From an uncultured Eubacteriales bacterium (GTDB lineage: Bacteria; Bacillota; Clostridia; Peptostreptococcales; Anaerovoracaceae), in the NCBI GenBank assembly GCA_900315895.1, contig ONAY01000016.1, positions 1 through 37,502 of the forward strand: a stretch of 37,502 nt of DNA, read 5' to 3'. Made by a program: the position numbers and the translations under genes. The notes under the pieces were generated by a model. It ran no database searches. It had not been told where the DNA came from and worked only from the letters and a program-made list of their open reading frames with translations. Shown one piece after another: positions 10,089-19,056 of the stretch. The first letter of the stretch is position 1. Every line of letters starts with the position of its first letter.

Positions 10089-11501
10089 TTATTCTTTGAT
10101 CTCCCTTTTTATATATTCTATTATATCCCGGAAGTTCTCATCGTGCCTTATCTCGTAGTCGATCTTATCGCAGGCATATTTTACTGTGGTATGGTCTCTG
10201 CCACCGAATAAAGATCCTATTTTAGGAAGAGAACTGTCAGTCATCTCCCTTATGAGATACATCGCTACCTGTCTCGGGAAGGCTATATCGTTGGTCCTCT
10301 TCTTTGATTCAAGGTCAGCTACCTTGACACCGTAGTATTTAGCCACGATCTTTTTTATCTTTTCGGGAGTAATGAGAGTCTCCGCATCTGAAAGAAGATC
10401 CTTCAATACTTTTTTTGCGAAGGCCTTATTAGCCTTTTCGTTCAATCGTTCGGAGAAGAACTTGACCCTGGAGAAAGCTCCCTCCAGTTCTCTGATATTA
10501 TCCTTTATCTTCTCAGAAATGAGATTGATAACGTCCGCCCAATCATCATCTACTTCTATATTATACAACTCTGCATTCTTATATAAAATAGCAACTCTCG
10601 TGGCGAAGTCGGCCGGCTGAACGTCGGCCATGAGATTCCACTGGAATCTGGTGACCAGTCGCTCGTCCACTCCCTGCAGCTTGTTGGGATCCTTATCCGC
10701 AGTAAGTATTATCTGCTTGTCATTCTGGAAAAGTGCATTGAAAGTATGGAAGAATTCTTCCTGAACTCCTTCTTTTCCCTCAAGGAACTGAACATCATCG
10801 ACTATGAGAACGTCCACTTTTCTGTATTTGGATTTGAATTCTCTCATCTTTTGCTCTCTGATGGCAGTGACGAATTCGTTGGTGAAATTCTCAGATGATG
10901 TGTAAAGAATATTGGTCTTCGGCGCATGCTGAAGAATATAGATACCGATAGCCTGGATCAGATGTGTCTTGCCCAGGCCGGATCCTCCGTAAATAAAAAG
11001 AGGATTGGATGCTATTCCCGGAGATTCTGCTACTGCGTGGGCTGCGGCATAAGCGAAGCTGTTGGAAGGTCCCACGACAAAGTTCTCGAAGGTATACTTG
11101 GGATTAAGCAGCTTCTCTGCAATAAGAGTCTGCTTGCCGATGGTATCAACAGGTGATTTTTTAAGAGTTTCTTTCTTTGAAGCCGGTTTTTCTGCACCAA
11201 AAGAAGCCGCATCGTCCAATACATCCAAATCATTTGAAGGCATTCTTAATACAACGCGGTATTCTCTTCCTAAAATTTCCTTAAAAATCTCCTGAAGAAG
11301 GGGCAGATAGCGGTCGTTGATCACGCTCGCGAAAAGATCAGGGTCAAGAGATGTCTTGAAACCCATGTAGATTATCCTTAATTCCGTATTTATTTCTTCA
11401 ACGTCAAGATGATCCTGGAACCAAGTGTTGTACATTACTTCGGTCACCTGTTCCTTGATCATAGAAAGCGCGGCTTTCCAGACGTCATCGTATTTGTTCA
11501 T
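10089..11501 (-). CDS. dnaA: Chromosomal replication initiator DnaA
   Basis: AAA+ initiator that binds DnaA boxes and melts the origin, 470 residues. Domain I is at the N-terminus (NKYDDVWKAALSMIKEQV) and a variable linker follows. The AAA+ core has Walker A GGSGLGKTHL and Walker B VDVLIVDDVQFLEGK. Domain IV carries the DNA-binding signature FGGRDHTTVKYACDKI. I chose the ATG at 11501, preceded by GGGGGAT; the frame is open to a TTG at 11513. It is driven by a strong promoter whose spacer contains a DnaA box, implying autorepression. Confidence 0.98.
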   Translation of the reverse strand: MNKYDDVWKAALSMIKEQVTEVMYNTWFQDHLDVEEINTELRIIYMGFKTSLDPDLFASVINDRYLPLLQEIFKEILGREYRVVLRMPSNDLDVLDDAASFGAEKPASKKETLKKSPVDTIGKQTLIAEKLLNPKYTFENFVVGPSNSFAYAAAHAVAESPGIASNPLFIYGGSGLGKTHLIQAIGIYILQHAPKTNILYTSSENFTNEFVTAIREQKMREFKSKYRKVDVLIVDDVQFLEGKEGVQEEFFHTFNALFQNDKQIILTADKDPNKLQGVDERLVTRFQWNLMADVQPADFATRVAILYKNAELYNIEVDDDWADVINLISEKIKDNIRELEGAFSRVKFFSERLNEKANKAFAKKVLKDLLSDAETLITPEKIKKIVAKYYGVKVADLESKKRTNDIAFPRQVAMYLIREMTDSSLPKIGSLFGGRDHTTVKYACDKIDYEIRHDENFRDIIEYIKREIKE

Positions 11502-11533
11502 TTTATCCCCCAAGCAATAACTGAAGTAACTTC

Positions 11534-11562
11534 ATTATACATAAAAAGTTATCCACAAACAA
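11534..11562 (-). promoter_or_regulatory. dnaA promoter
   Basis: On the minus strand, TTGTTT (11562-11557) and TATAAT (11539-11534) are 17 bp apart, close to the sigma-A consensus, about 30 bp before the dnaA ATG. The DnaA box at 11549-11557 lies within the spacer, so DnaA binding should repress transcription. Confidence 0.75.
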
Positions 11563-11580
11563 GGGATAATCTGTGGATAA
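11549..11580. other. oriC: oriC DnaA-box cluster upstream of dnaA
   Basis: Two perfect DnaA boxes in opposite orientation: TTATCCACA at 11549-11557 and TGTGGATAA at 11572-11580, 14 bp apart. They lie at the divergence point between the minus-strand dnaA block and the plus-strand rpmH block. With the dnaA-dnaN module they form a bipartite origin. Only two exact boxes are visible here, fewer than in B. subtilis. Confidence 0.85.
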
Positions 11581-11616
11581 CTCAAATTTTTAAGAGCGTT
11601 TTTTGCGCCTGAATCG

Positions 11617-11645
11617 TTGACAACAAAGGCTTTATTTATTATAAT
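11617..11645 (+). promoter_or_regulatory. rpmH promoter
   Basis: Perfect sigma-70/sigma-A consensus: TTGACA (11617-11622), a 17-bp spacer and TATAAT (11640-11645), about 68 bp before the rpmH ATG. It is the strongest promoter seen in the window and drives the rightward block beginning with rpmH-rnpA. Confidence 0.9.
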
Positions 11646-11712
11646 ACTTTAGTCTATGTGCCGTTTGGAATTCAGATCGGCATCAAATTATTCAGAAAGG
11701 AGACTACAGACC

Positions 11713-11847
11713 ATGAAAATGACTTACCAGCCCAAGAAGAGGCAGAGAATGGTGGAGCACGGATTCAGAAAGAGAATGTCCACAAAGAACGGAAGAAACG
11801 TTCTCAAGAGAAGAAGACAGAAAGGCAGAAAGAGACTTTCCGCTTAA
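11713..11847 (+). CDS. rpmH: 50S ribosomal protein L34
   Basis: A 44-residue very basic ribosomal protein: [12 protein letters not shown] at the start, then [13 protein letters not shown] and KGRKRLSA at the end, all L34 signatures. The start is the ATG at 11713, with AGAAAGGAG upstream. An in-frame ATG at 11656 would add 19 unrelated residues and is rejected. It is first in the rpmH-rnpA-yidD-yidC-khpB operon. Confidence 0.97.
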   Translation: MKMTYQPKKRQRMVEHGFRKRMSTKNGRNVLKRRRQKGRKRLSA

Positions 11848-11853
11848 TTTGCC

Positions 11854-12189
11854 ATGCTTAGAGAAGACGTCCTGAGGAAAAAAACGGATTTCGACGCCGT
11901 ATACAGCAAGGGAAGATCCACCGGATCAAGGTATGTGGTGATCTTTTACCTTAAGAACGATTTGGGACTCACCAGGACATGTTTTCTCGCCAGTAAGAAA
12001 GTGGGAAACAGCGTTATGAGGAATCGCGCCAGGCGCCTGATGAAGGAGAGTTTTCGTCAGATAAAGGGGCGCCTGCCGGAAGGTTACGACCTGATTTTCA
12101 TAGCCAGGACCACGATTAAGGGAAGAGTGTGCTCTGAAGTAAAGAGATCCATGGAGGATGCTTTAAAGAGAGCCAAACTCATAGCCTGA
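11854..12189 (+). CDS. rnpA: Ribonuclease P protein component
   Basis: Protein cofactor of RNase P, which matures tRNA 5' ends with the RNA subunit. The protein is 111 residues and rich in Lys/Arg. The RNR signature is [17 protein letters not shown] at about 50-66. It starts 6 bp after rpmH with no clear ribosome site of its own, so translational coupling to rpmH is likely. Confidence 0.96.
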   Translation: MLREDVLRKKTDFDAVYSKGRSTGSRYVVIFYLKNDLGLTRTCFLASKKVGNSVMRNRARRLMKESFRQIKGRLPEGYDLIFIARTTIKGRVCSEVKRSMEDALKRAKLIA

Positions 12190-12197
12190 TCACAGAT

Positions 12198-12407
12198 ATG
12201 AAGAAGATAATCATACTCCTGATAAGAGGTTATCAAAATTTCATATCTCCCCTATTCCCGCCCACGTGTCGCTTTACTCCAACCTGTTCTACATATTTTA
12301 TACAGGCCGTGGAGAAATATGGGGCAATTAAAGGAAGTTACCTGGGAATAAAAAGGATATTGAGGTGCCATCCCTGGAGTCCCGGAGGATATGACCCGGT
12401 ACCTTGA
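12198..12407 (+). CDS. yidD: Membrane protein insertion efficiency factor YidD
   Basis: A 69-residue small protein that assists YidC-dependent membrane insertion at the cytoplasmic face. Its signatures are [18 protein letters not shown] (about 16-33) and [20 protein letters not shown] at the C-terminus. It lies 8 bp after rnpA and 18 bp before yidC, the usual order. Confidence 0.96.
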   Translation: MKKIIILLIRGYQNFISPLFPPTCRFTPTCSTYFIQAVEKYGAIKGSYLGIKRILRCHPWSPGGYDPVP

Positions 12408-12425
12408 CGCAAACGGAGGAAATCA

Positions 12426-13148
12426 ATGAGATTATTAGCCACACCCTTAGGCTATCTATTGACCTTTCTGTACAATCTTGTAGGTAATTACGGAATCGCC
12501 GTTCTTATCATTACCATCATCGTAAAAGCCTGCCTGTATCCTGTATACGCCAAGCAGATGAAGTCCAGCATGAAAATGTCAAAGCTTCAGCCCAAGATAC
12601 AGGAACTCCAGCAGAAGTACGGAAACGACAGGGAAACGTACAGCGAGAAGGTTCAGGAACTGTACAAATCAGAAGGCGCATCCATGTACGGCGGATGCCT
12701 TCCCATGATCATCCAGATGTTCGTGATCATGGGTCTGTTCGCATTGTTCAGAAACCCCATGACATACATGACGGATGAGAACATGCTCTACGCTATTCAC
12801 GAGAACTTTCTGTGGATTCCGGACCTCGCTCAGCCTGACAAGTGGATCCTGCCCATAGCGGCGGGCGCAGCCACTTTCATTTCCTATTCCATGAGCTCCA
12901 GCCAGCAGATGCAGAGTCAGCTGGCAGGCGGCGGAAATGCTAAACAGGGCAACATGATGTCGAAGATGATGAAATATTTCTTCCCCATCATGATCCTTTG
13001 GTTCGCAAGAACATATCCGGCAGGTCTTGCAATTTACTGGTTCGGCAGCCAGGTCATCCAGATCTTCTATAACCTGAGATTCAACAAGTGGAGAAAGAAA
13101 CAGCAGGAAGAAGAAAAGGAAGAGAAGAGAAAGAAGAAAAAGAAGTAG
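12426..13148 (+). CDS. yidC: Membrane protein insertase YidC/Oxa1 family
   Basis: Inserts proteins into the cytoplasmic membrane; 240 residues, the short Gram-positive form without the large periplasmic domain. The first hydrophobic segment (about 9-35) ends in a basic residue (IIVKACLYPV) typical of the hydrophilic groove. A cytoplasmic hairpin follows (SKLQPKIQELQQKYGND), then further membrane segments (MIIQMFVIMGLFALF; YFFPIMILWFA; LAIYWFGSQVIQIFYN). The C-terminus is a Lys/Glu-rich tail that may bind ribosomes. No lipoprotein cysteine is present, unlike B. subtilis SpoIIIJ. The ribosome site is AGGAA. Confidence 0.94.
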   Translation: MRLLATPLGYLLTFLYNLVGNYGIAVLIITIIVKACLYPVYAKQMKSSMKMSKLQPKIQELQQKYGNDRETYSEKVQELYKSEGASMYGGCLPMIIQMFVIMGLFALFRNPMTYMTDENMLYAIHENFLWIPDLAQPDKWILPIAAGAATFISYSMSSSQQMQSQLAGGGNAKQGNMMSKMMKYFFPIMILWFARTYPAGLAIYWFGSQVIQIFYNLRFNKWRKKQQEEEKEEKRKKKKK

Positions 13149-13167
13149 TTATACCGGAGGAAAATAA

Positions 13168-14064
13168 ATGGATTATTCCGAAAAATGGGGCCGGGATACT
13201 GATGAAGCGGTGAGACTCGCTTTGGATGATCTCGGACTTACCATCGACCAGGTCGAAGTGACGGTCCTGGAAGAACCGTCCAGAGGATTTTTCGGCATAG
13301 GTTCCAAATTGGCGAAGGTAAGAGTAGAAAAGAAGAAACCGCCTAAAAAGGAAGAAGCGCACAAACAGACCAGACCCGACCTCGTCATCCCCATTGAGGA
13401 AGCGAGAGCAAGAGATGCTGCAAATCGTGAGAAACAGGCAGCAGAGGGAATAAGCGCAGAGGAGCCTAGAGAAACAAGAAGAGAAAAAAGACCGAGAAAC
13501 GGTAACAAAAGAAATAACCGTAAGGAGCATAGTGACCACACAGGGTCCCACGCTAAGAGTGAAGTTCCGGAAGTAAGAGAACCCATAATCCCCACCGAAC
13601 CTGAAGAGGATCTTAAGGTTATTGAGGATCATCCTTCCATCAACTTCTTAAAGGATCTCATCAAAGAGATGGGTCTTGAAGCAGATGTCACCGGTAAGAT
13701 GGGCGAAGAAGCTATCTACCTGAACATTCAGGGAAAGGATTCAGGAACCATAATCGGCAAGCGTGGACAGACACTGGATGCAGTGCAGTATCTGACCAGC
13801 CTTGTGGTAAACAAGGATCAGAGCAAGTATACGAGAGTAGTTGTCGATGCGGAGAATTACCGCGCCAAGAGAGAACGCACCCTCGAAGCACTGTCCTACC
13901 GCCTGGCAAACAAGGTCGTCAAGAGCAGAAGACCTGTCAGACTGGAGCCCATGAATCCCTATGAGAGAAAGGTCATCCATGCAACTCTTCAGTCTCACCC
14001 CAAGGTAACCACCAGGTCCGAGGGAGAAGATCCTTACAGAAGAGTCGTCATAGAACTTAAATAA
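13168..14064 (+). CDS. khpB: RNA-binding protein KhpB (Jag/SpoIIIJ-associated)
   Basis: RNA-binding regulator linked to cell elongation; 298 residues. A Jag-N domain occupies about 1-55 (GRDTDEAVRLALDDLGL; RGFFGIGSKLAKVRV). A charged low-complexity linker spans about 56-150. A KH domain with the GKRG loop at 197-200 follows, then an R3H domain with PMNPYERKVIH at 261-271. It is cotranscribed after yidC (gap 19 bp) and ends before a terminator. Confidence 0.95.
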   Translation: MDYSEKWGRDTDEAVRLALDDLGLTIDQVEVTVLEEPSRGFFGIGSKLAKVRVEKKKPPKKEEAHKQTRPDLVIPIEEARARDAANREKQAAEGISAEEPRETRREKRPRNGNKRNNRKEHSDHTGSHAKSEVPEVREPIIPTEPEEDLKVIEDHPSINFLKDLIKEMGLEADVTGKMGEEAIYLNIQGKDSGTIIGKRGQTLDAVQYLTSLVVNKDQSKYTRVVVDAENYRAKRERTLEALSYRLANKVVKSRRPVRLEPMNPYERKVIHATLQSHPKVTTRSEGEDPYRRVVIELK

Positions 14065-14071
14065 CGAAGTG

Positions 14072-14109
14072 AGCCTCGCGGTTGGGAGATCCCCCTGCGA
14101 GGCTTTTTT
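14072..14109 (+). terminator. Rho-independent terminator after khpB
   Basis: AGCCTCGC (14072-14079) pairs with GCGAGGCT (14097-14104), with a further GGG/CCC pairing inside the loop, then six T. It lies only 15 bp before the mnmE ATG, so mnmE must rely on read-through or on a promoter within khpB. Confidence 0.85.
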
Positions 14110-14123
14110 GAAAGAATAATAAG

Positions 14124-15527
14124 ATGGAAGATACAATTGCTGCGATCTCAACGCCATCCGGCGAGGGCGGCATCGGGGTGATCCGGATTTCCGGGCCCCG
14201 CGCTCTCAATATAGCAAAAGATGTTTTCCGCACGGTAAGCGGTAAGATCTTAGATGAATTCAGACCAAGACAGATGTATTTCGGTCGGATCGAGGCCGGC
14301 CCTGAGAACATCCTGGACGAGGCTATGGTCTGCTATTTCAAAGCCCCCGCAAGCTACACTGCAGAAGACGTGGTGGAGATTCAGTGCCACGGATCCATCG
14401 TTTCCCTAAGGAAGATCCTCTCCCTGGTCATCTCAAGGGGAGCCAGGCTGGCGGAACCCGGTGAATTCACCAAGAGAGCCTTCCTGAACGGCAGGCTTGA
14501 CCTGAGCCAGGCAGAGGCCGTAATGGACCTGATAAAGGCCAGGACCGATAAGACCTTCCAGGTGGCCCTGGACCAGCTGGAGGGCAGCTTTTCCAAAGGG
14601 ATCAGGGACATCAGAACGGATCTCACCGACATTCTGGTGGATATGGCGGTGAATATCGATTATCCCGACGAAGACATCGAGGAACTGACCTACGGCAAGC
14701 TTCGTGACGGCCTGAAAAATGTGGAACATAAGGTCGCAAAATATCTTAAGACTTGCGGTACAGGTAAGATCTTAAGGGAAGGCCTGAGAGTCTCCATCAT
14801 CGGAAAGCCCAACGTGGGCAAGTCTTCCCTTCTGAATGCCCTCCTCAAGGAGGAACGGGCCATCGTCACCGAAATTGCAGGAACCACCAGGGACACCATC
14901 GAAGAGGCGATCTCAGTGGATGGGATCCCTGTGATCCTCACAGATACCGCCGGCATCAGGGATACGGACAACGTGATCGAGAAGATTGGTGTGGAGCGCA
15001 GCAAGGACGCCTTCAACAAGGCGGATCTTGTGATATTCACCCTGGACCTGAGCAGGGCTTTGGACCGGGAGGACATGGACATTGCAGAGAAACTGACAGA
15101 CCGCAAAGTCGTCGTCTTCCTCAATAAGGAAGATCTGGCAGCCTTGGACGGATCAGAACGGGGCTTGTCAGACGCGGACATTTCCAAGCTCAAGGCCATG
15201 CTTCCTGATGCGACTTTTATAGAAGGCTCCGCAAAGAAGGATTCCGGCCTGGAACAGCTCAGAGAGTGCATTAAGAATACTGTATACACGAATAGTGGGG
15301 AGTCCCAGTCAGGAGATATCGTCACCAATGTGCGGCACGAAAATCTTTTGCGGGAAGCCCTGGAATCAGTGGAGAGCGCGCTGGAGCTCACGGAGCTCAG
15401 ACAGCCTCTGGAACTTATAGAGATAGACGTAAACGCGGCCTACCTTTCCCTCGGCATGATCATTGGCGAGGAAACGGCCGGCGATATAATAGACGAAGTG
15501 TTTAGGCGCTTTTGCCTTGGAAAGTAA
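14124..15527 (+). CDS. mnmE: tRNA uridine-5-carboxymethylaminomethyl(34) GTPase MnmE
   Basis: GTPase that works with MnmG to modify U34 of certain tRNAs; 467 residues. The N-terminal domain begins [22 protein letters not shown]. The G domain has Walker [12 protein letters not shown], the G3 motif DTAGIRDT and the G4 motif NKED. The C-terminus ends CLGK, the conserved CxGK. The ribosome site is weak (AAGAATAATAAG). Confidence 0.97.
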   Translation: MEDTIAAISTPSGEGGIGVIRISGPRALNIAKDVFRTVSGKILDEFRPRQMYFGRIEAGPENILDEAMVCYFKAPASYTAEDVVEIQCHGSIVSLRKILSLVISRGARLAEPGEFTKRAFLNGRLDLSQAEAVMDLIKARTDKTFQVALDQLEGSFSKGIRDIRTDLTDILVDMAVNIDYPDEDIEELTYGKLRDGLKNVEHKVAKYLKTCGTGKILREGLRVSIIGKPNVGKSSLLNALLKEERAIVTEIAGTTRDTIEEAISVDGIPVILTDTAGIRDTDNVIEKIGVERSKDAFNKADLVIFTLDLSRALDREDMDIAEKLTDRKVVVFLNKEDLAALDGSERGLSDADISKLKAMLPDATFIEGSAKKDSGLEQLRECIKNTVYTNSGESQSGDIVTNVRHENLLREALESVESALELTELRQPLELIEIDVNAAYLSLGMIIGEETAGDIIDEVFRRFCLGK

Positions 15528-15532
15528 GTATT

Positions 15533-17425
15533 ATGGAAAATATTTTCATGGGAGATTATGACATCATAGTCATTGGGTCCGGTCATGCCGGATGCGAGGC
15601 GGCTCTGGCGGCAGCCCGCATGGGTCACAAGACCCTCATGTTCAGCATGAACCTGGAGTCCATAGCTATGATGCCCTGCAATCCGTCCATCGGAGGCACC
15701 GGCAAGGGCCATCTCGTAAGAGAGATCGATGCCCTGGGCGGCGAGATGGGCGTGAACATCGACAAAAGCTTCATACAGGTAAGGATGCTCAACACCGCTA
15801 AAGGCCCGGCGGTCCATTCTTTAAGGGCTCAGGCCGACAAGAATCTCTATCACATAGAGATGAAGAAGACCCTGGAGCACACAGAGAATCTGGACCTTAG
15901 ACAGGGCGAGGTCACTGAGATCATCGTGGAGGACGGAAGAGCCTGCGGTGTCAGGACTAAGACCCACACGTGGTACAGCGCAAAGGCGGTGATCCTTGCC
16001 ACGGGCACCTTCCTCAAGGGCAAAATATTCATAGGCGACGCTGTGTATTCCAGCGGACCCAACGGCCTGGCTCCATCGGAACAACTTGGGGATAACTTGA
16101 GGAAAATGGGGATAAATCTCAGGCGTTTCAAGACCGGTACTCCCGCAAGGTGTCTGGGCCAGAGCCTGAACTATGAAAAGATGATCCCCCAGGCCGGAGA
16201 CGAGCCACCTGTGCCCTTCTCCTTCATGGATGACGAGATCGGCGAGAACAAGGGACTTTGCTGGCTCAGCTATACCAATGAGAAGACCCATGAGATCATA
16301 AGAGAGAATTTCTCTAGATCCGCTCTCTTCGGCGGTCAGATCGAGGGCATAGGACCCAGATACTGCCCATCTATAGAAGACAAGGTCAACCGATTCAGCG
16401 ATAAAGAGAGACATCAGCTCTTCGTGGAACCTGAAGGCTTGGATACTGATGAAATGTACATCCAGGGAATGTCCAGTTCCCTGCCGGAGGACGTGCAGCA
16501 GGCGTTCTACTCCACCATCCCCGGACTTGAAAACATTAGGATCGTGAGACCCGCATACGCCATAGAGTACGACGTGATCGACCCCCAGGACCTTAAGCTC
16601 AATCTCGAATACAGGAAGATCCCGGGACTGTTCATGGCGGGACAGATCAACGGTTCTTCGGGCTATGAGGAGGCAGCCTGCCAGGGACTCATGGCCGGAA
16701 TCAATGCGGTGCTTTCCATTGAAGGAAAAGATCCTTTCGTACTGGGACGCGATGAAGCGTACATCGGAGTCCTCATCGATGACCTGGTCACCAAGGGAAC
16801 CAATGAGCCCTACAGGATCATGACATCGAGGGCTGAGTACAGACTGCTGCTCCGCCAGGACAATGCGGACCAGAGACTGACAGAGAGATCCTACAAGATA
16901 GGCCTTGCATCTGAGGAGCGTTACCAGAGGATGCTCGAAAAGAAGCAAAAGGTGGAAGCCGAGAAGGAAAGGCTTAAGAGCACCTTTGTGGATAGAGACA
17001 GGGCTTCAGAATTCCTTGTGTCCCACGGTACGACAGAGACCGAGGGAAGGGTCTCCCTTATGGATATGCTCAAAAGACCTCAGATCACCTACGATGATCT
17101 TAGTGCTGTGGACAGCGCTGACAGACCTCACCTCTCCTACCACGAAAAGACGGAGCTGGAGGTGGAGATCAAATATGAGGGATATATCACAAAGCAGCTC
17201 AAGCAGATAGAGCGTTTCAAGAAGCTTGAGACCAAGAGCCTTCCTGAAGACATTGAGTACGAAGGAATAGACGGGCTCAGAATAGAAGCCAGGCAGAAGC
17301 TTTCAAAGGTAAGACCATTAAATATCGGCCAGGCATCAAGGATCTCCGGTGTATCCCCCGCAGATATAAATGTGCTGATGGTCTACCTGGAAAAGAGAAG
17401 AAGAGAAAGGTCTCTAAGGAAATGA
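15533..17425 (+). CDS. mnmG: tRNA uridine-5-carboxymethylaminomethyl(34) synthesis enzyme MnmG
   Basis: FAD-dependent partner of MnmE (GidA), 630 residues from the chosen start. It has the Rossmann motif [19 protein letters not shown], the segment [24 protein letters not shown], and FKTGTPARC, with the C-terminal helical domain ending [12 protein letters not shown] chose the ATG at 15533 (GGAAAG upstream, 5 bp after mnmE). An in-frame TTG at 15512 would overlap mnmE and an ATG at 15548 is also possible. It overlaps rsmG by ATGA. Confidence 0.96.
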   Translation: MENIFMGDYDIIVIGSGHAGCEAALAAARMGHKTLMFSMNLESIAMMPCNPSIGGTGKGHLVREIDALGGEMGVNIDKSFIQVRMLNTAKGPAVHSLRAQADKNLYHIEMKKTLEHTENLDLRQGEVTEIIVEDGRACGVRTKTHTWYSAKAVILATGTFLKGKIFIGDAVYSSGPNGLAPSEQLGDNLRKMGINLRRFKTGTPARCLGQSLNYEKMIPQAGDEPPVPFSFMDDEIGENKGLCWLSYTNEKTHEIIRENFSRSALFGGQIEGIGPRYCPSIEDKVNRFSDKERHQLFVEPEGLDTDEMYIQGMSSSLPEDVQQAFYSTIPGLENIRIVRPAYAIEYDVIDPQDLKLNLEYRKIPGLFMAGQINGSSGYEEAACQGLMAGINAVLSIEGKDPFVLGRDEAYIGVLIDDLVTKGTNEPYRIMTSRAEYRLLLRQDNADQRLTERSYKIGLASEERYQRMLEKKQKVEAEKERLKSTFVDRDRASEFLVSHGTTETEGRVSLMDMLKRPQITYDDLSAVDSADRPHLSYHEKTELEVEIKYEGYITKQLKQIERFKKLETKSLPEDIEYEGIDGLRIEARQKLSKVRPLNIGQASRISGVSPADINVLMVYLEKRRRERSLRK

Positions 17426-18099
17426 ACAGACTCTTAACCGAAGAACAGACTAAGATGCTTGAAAGCTACAGGGATGGCATACTTGAGATCAACAAGTCCA
17501 TGAACCTTACAAGGGTATGCGATCCCGAGGAGTTCTGGTATAAGCACGTCCTTGACTCCATGGCTTGCGTCGGGCTTGATTGCTACAAGGATGCAAAGAA
17601 GGTGCTTGACCTTGGCACAGGCGCAGGATTCCCGGGCATCCCCCTGGCGGTGTTCTCCCCGAACAAAGAATTCCTTCTCGTAGACTCTGTGGGTAAAAAA
17701 CTCAAAGCTGTCGAAGGGGAAGCCAAGAACATCGGTCTTCAGAATGTATCCTTCGTCCACGGAAGGGCGGAAGATCTTGCAAGAGACTCAGCGTACAGAG
17801 AATCCTTTGACCTTTGCGTGTCCAGAGCGGTGGCATTTCTTCCGGTGCTTCTGGAATATTGCCTTCCTTTCATTAGAGTGGGAGGACATCTCGTCTCATA
17901 TAAAGGGCCGGACTACGCTGAAGAAATCGAAGCCTCTTCTAAGGCACTTAAAAAGCTGGGTGGAGAGATCATATCAGTTGAGAGCGCCGGGCTCGAGAAC
18001 AAGGAGCTGGAGCACTACATGATCGTTATTAGAAAGACCTCCCCTACTCCCAAATCCTATCCGAGAAAGGCCGGCACCCCGTCAAAGAGTCCTCTCTAA
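17422..18099 (+). CDS. rsmG: 16S rRNA (guanine(527)-N(7))-methyltransferase
   Basis: SAM-dependent methyltransferase acting on G527 of 16S rRNA, 225 residues. The SAM site is [16 protein letters not shown], followed by [12 protein letters not shown]. The C-terminus [12 protein letters not shown] is characteristic. It starts within the mnmG stop (ATGA), so the two are translationally coupled. It is followed by a palindrome that is both a parS site and a likely terminator. Confidence 0.96.
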   Translation: MNRLLTEEQTKMLESYRDGILEINKSMNLTRVCDPEEFWYKHVLDSMACVGLDCYKDAKKVLDLGTGAGFPGIPLAVFSPNKEFLLVDSVGKKLKAVEGEAKNIGLQNVSFVHGRAEDLARDSAYRESFDLCVSRAVAFLPVLLEYCLPFIRVGGHLVSYKGPDYAEEIEASSKALKKLGGEIISVESAGLENKELEHYMIVIRKTSPTPKSYPRKAGTPSKSPL

Positions 18100-18131
18100 G
18101 TCCAGGGCACGGATTAAAGCTCATATAAAAC

Positions 18132-18165
18132 AAAGGATGTTTCACGTGAAACATCCTTTTTTATA
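18132..18165 (+). terminator. Terminator hairpin after rsmG, built on a parS site
   Basis: The perfect palindrome AAAGGATGTTTCAC / GTGAAACATCCTTT (18132-18159) is followed by more T. As RNA it folds into a GC-anchored hairpin with a T-tract, suited to ending the mnmE-mnmG-rsmG transcript. The same bases contain a parS site. Confidence 0.65.
18138..18153. other. parS: parS site 1
   Basis: TGTTTCACGTGAAACA, an exact match to the ParB/Spo0J recognition sequence, about 130 bp before the parA start and close to the origin. ParB loads here and spreads along the DNA for chromosome segregation. Confidence 0.95.
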
Positions 18166-18174
18166 TTATTTTGG

Positions 18175-18190
18175 TGTTTCACGTGAAACA
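18175..18190. other. parS: parS site 2
   Basis: A second exact TGTTTCACGTGAAACA, 37 bp from the first centre to centre, immediately upstream of parA. Tandem parS sites this close could both nucleate ParB and regulate parAB transcription. Confidence 0.95.
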
Positions 18191-18248
18191 TGCAATAAAA
18201 ATACAATTATTATTCGAGTTAAATGTGGCAAACTTATTTGAAGTATAG

Positions 18249-18254
18249 TATAAT
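18249..18254 (+). promoter_or_regulatory. Candidate parA -10 element
   Basis: TATAAT lies 31 bp before the parA GTG start. The -35 position (TGGCAA, 18226-18231, 17-bp spacer) is a poor match, so the promoter may be weak or activated. It lies 59 bp past parS site 2, within range of ParB spreading. Confidence 0.5.
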
Positions 18255-18285
18255 TACTGTGTTGAAGTATATAAGGAGGGGCATA

Positions 18286-19056
18286 GTGGGAAAAGCAATT
18301 GCAATCTTCAATCAGAAGGGCGGAGTCGGCAAGACTACGACAAACATCAATCTGGCAGCCTGTCTTGCCATAAAGGGAAAGAAAATCCTTGTGTTGGATA
18401 TAGATCCGCAGGGAAACACCACCAGCGGACTGGGCGTTTCCAAGAAGAAGCTGTCGGATACGGTGTACAATGTTTTAATTGACAAGAACTACGACCCGAG
18501 GCGGGCCGTGATCCACACGGCGGTGGAGAATCTGGATCTCATTCCGGCCAGCGTTGACCTGGCAGGGGCGGAAGTAGAACTGGTCCAGATAGAGGAACGT
18601 GAAAAGACTCTGAAACACGGCTTGGATCAGGTGAAGGGCGATTATGACTATATCTTTATAGATTGTCCTCCATCACTGGGACTGCTCACCATCAATTCTC
18701 TTACAGCAGTAGACTCGGTACTGATCCCAATCCAGTGCGAGTTCTATGCTCTGGAAGGAGTGAGCCAGCTGGTGAGCACCATCGAGCTCGTCAAGAAGAG
18801 CCTGAATCCAAGGCTGGAAATCGAGGGAGTCGTCCTCAGCATGTTCGACGGCAGGACGAACCTCAGCGCTGCGGTAGTTCAGGAAGTAAAGAAGTATTTC
18901 AGAGATAAAGTGTATTCAACGGTCATTCCCAGGAATGTTACGCTGGCGGAAGCACCTAGCTATGGACAGCCGGTCATCACCTATGATCCGAGGTCAAGAG
19001 GAGCTGAAGCGTATGTAGATTTTGCTGAGGAATTCCTTGATCGGGAGGGTGAATAA
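18286..19056 (+). CDS. parA: Chromosome-partitioning ATPase ParA (Soj)
   Basis: Walker-type ATPase that, with ParB-parS, segregates origins and in Firmicutes controls DnaA; 256 residues. The deviant Walker A is KGGVGKTTT with N-terminal IAIFNQ. LDIDPQGNTTSGLG and IDCPPSLGLLTINSL follow. The start is GTG at 18286, preceded by AGGAGG; an ATG at 18223 lacks a ribosome site and would add 21 unlike residues. Its stop TAA overlaps the parB ATG. Confidence 0.96.
   Translation: MGKAIAIFNQKGGVGKTTTNINLAACLAIKGKKILVLDIDPQGNTTSGLGVSKKKLSDTVYNVLIDKNYDPRRAVIHTAVENLDLIPASVDLAGAEVELVQIEEREKTLKHGLDQVKGDYDYIFIDCPPSLGLLTINSLTAVDSVLIPIQCEFYALEGVSQLVSTIELVKKSLNPRLEIEGVVLSMFDGRTNLSAAVVQEVKKYFRDKVYSTVIPRNVTLAEAPSYGQPVITYDPRSRGAEAYVDFAEEFLDREGE

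Noticed and set aside
11656-11712. N-terminal extension of L34 and an overlapping 67-residue frame at 11658-11861
   Set aside because: Neither shows family similarity; the rpmH start with its ribosome site at 11713 is clear.
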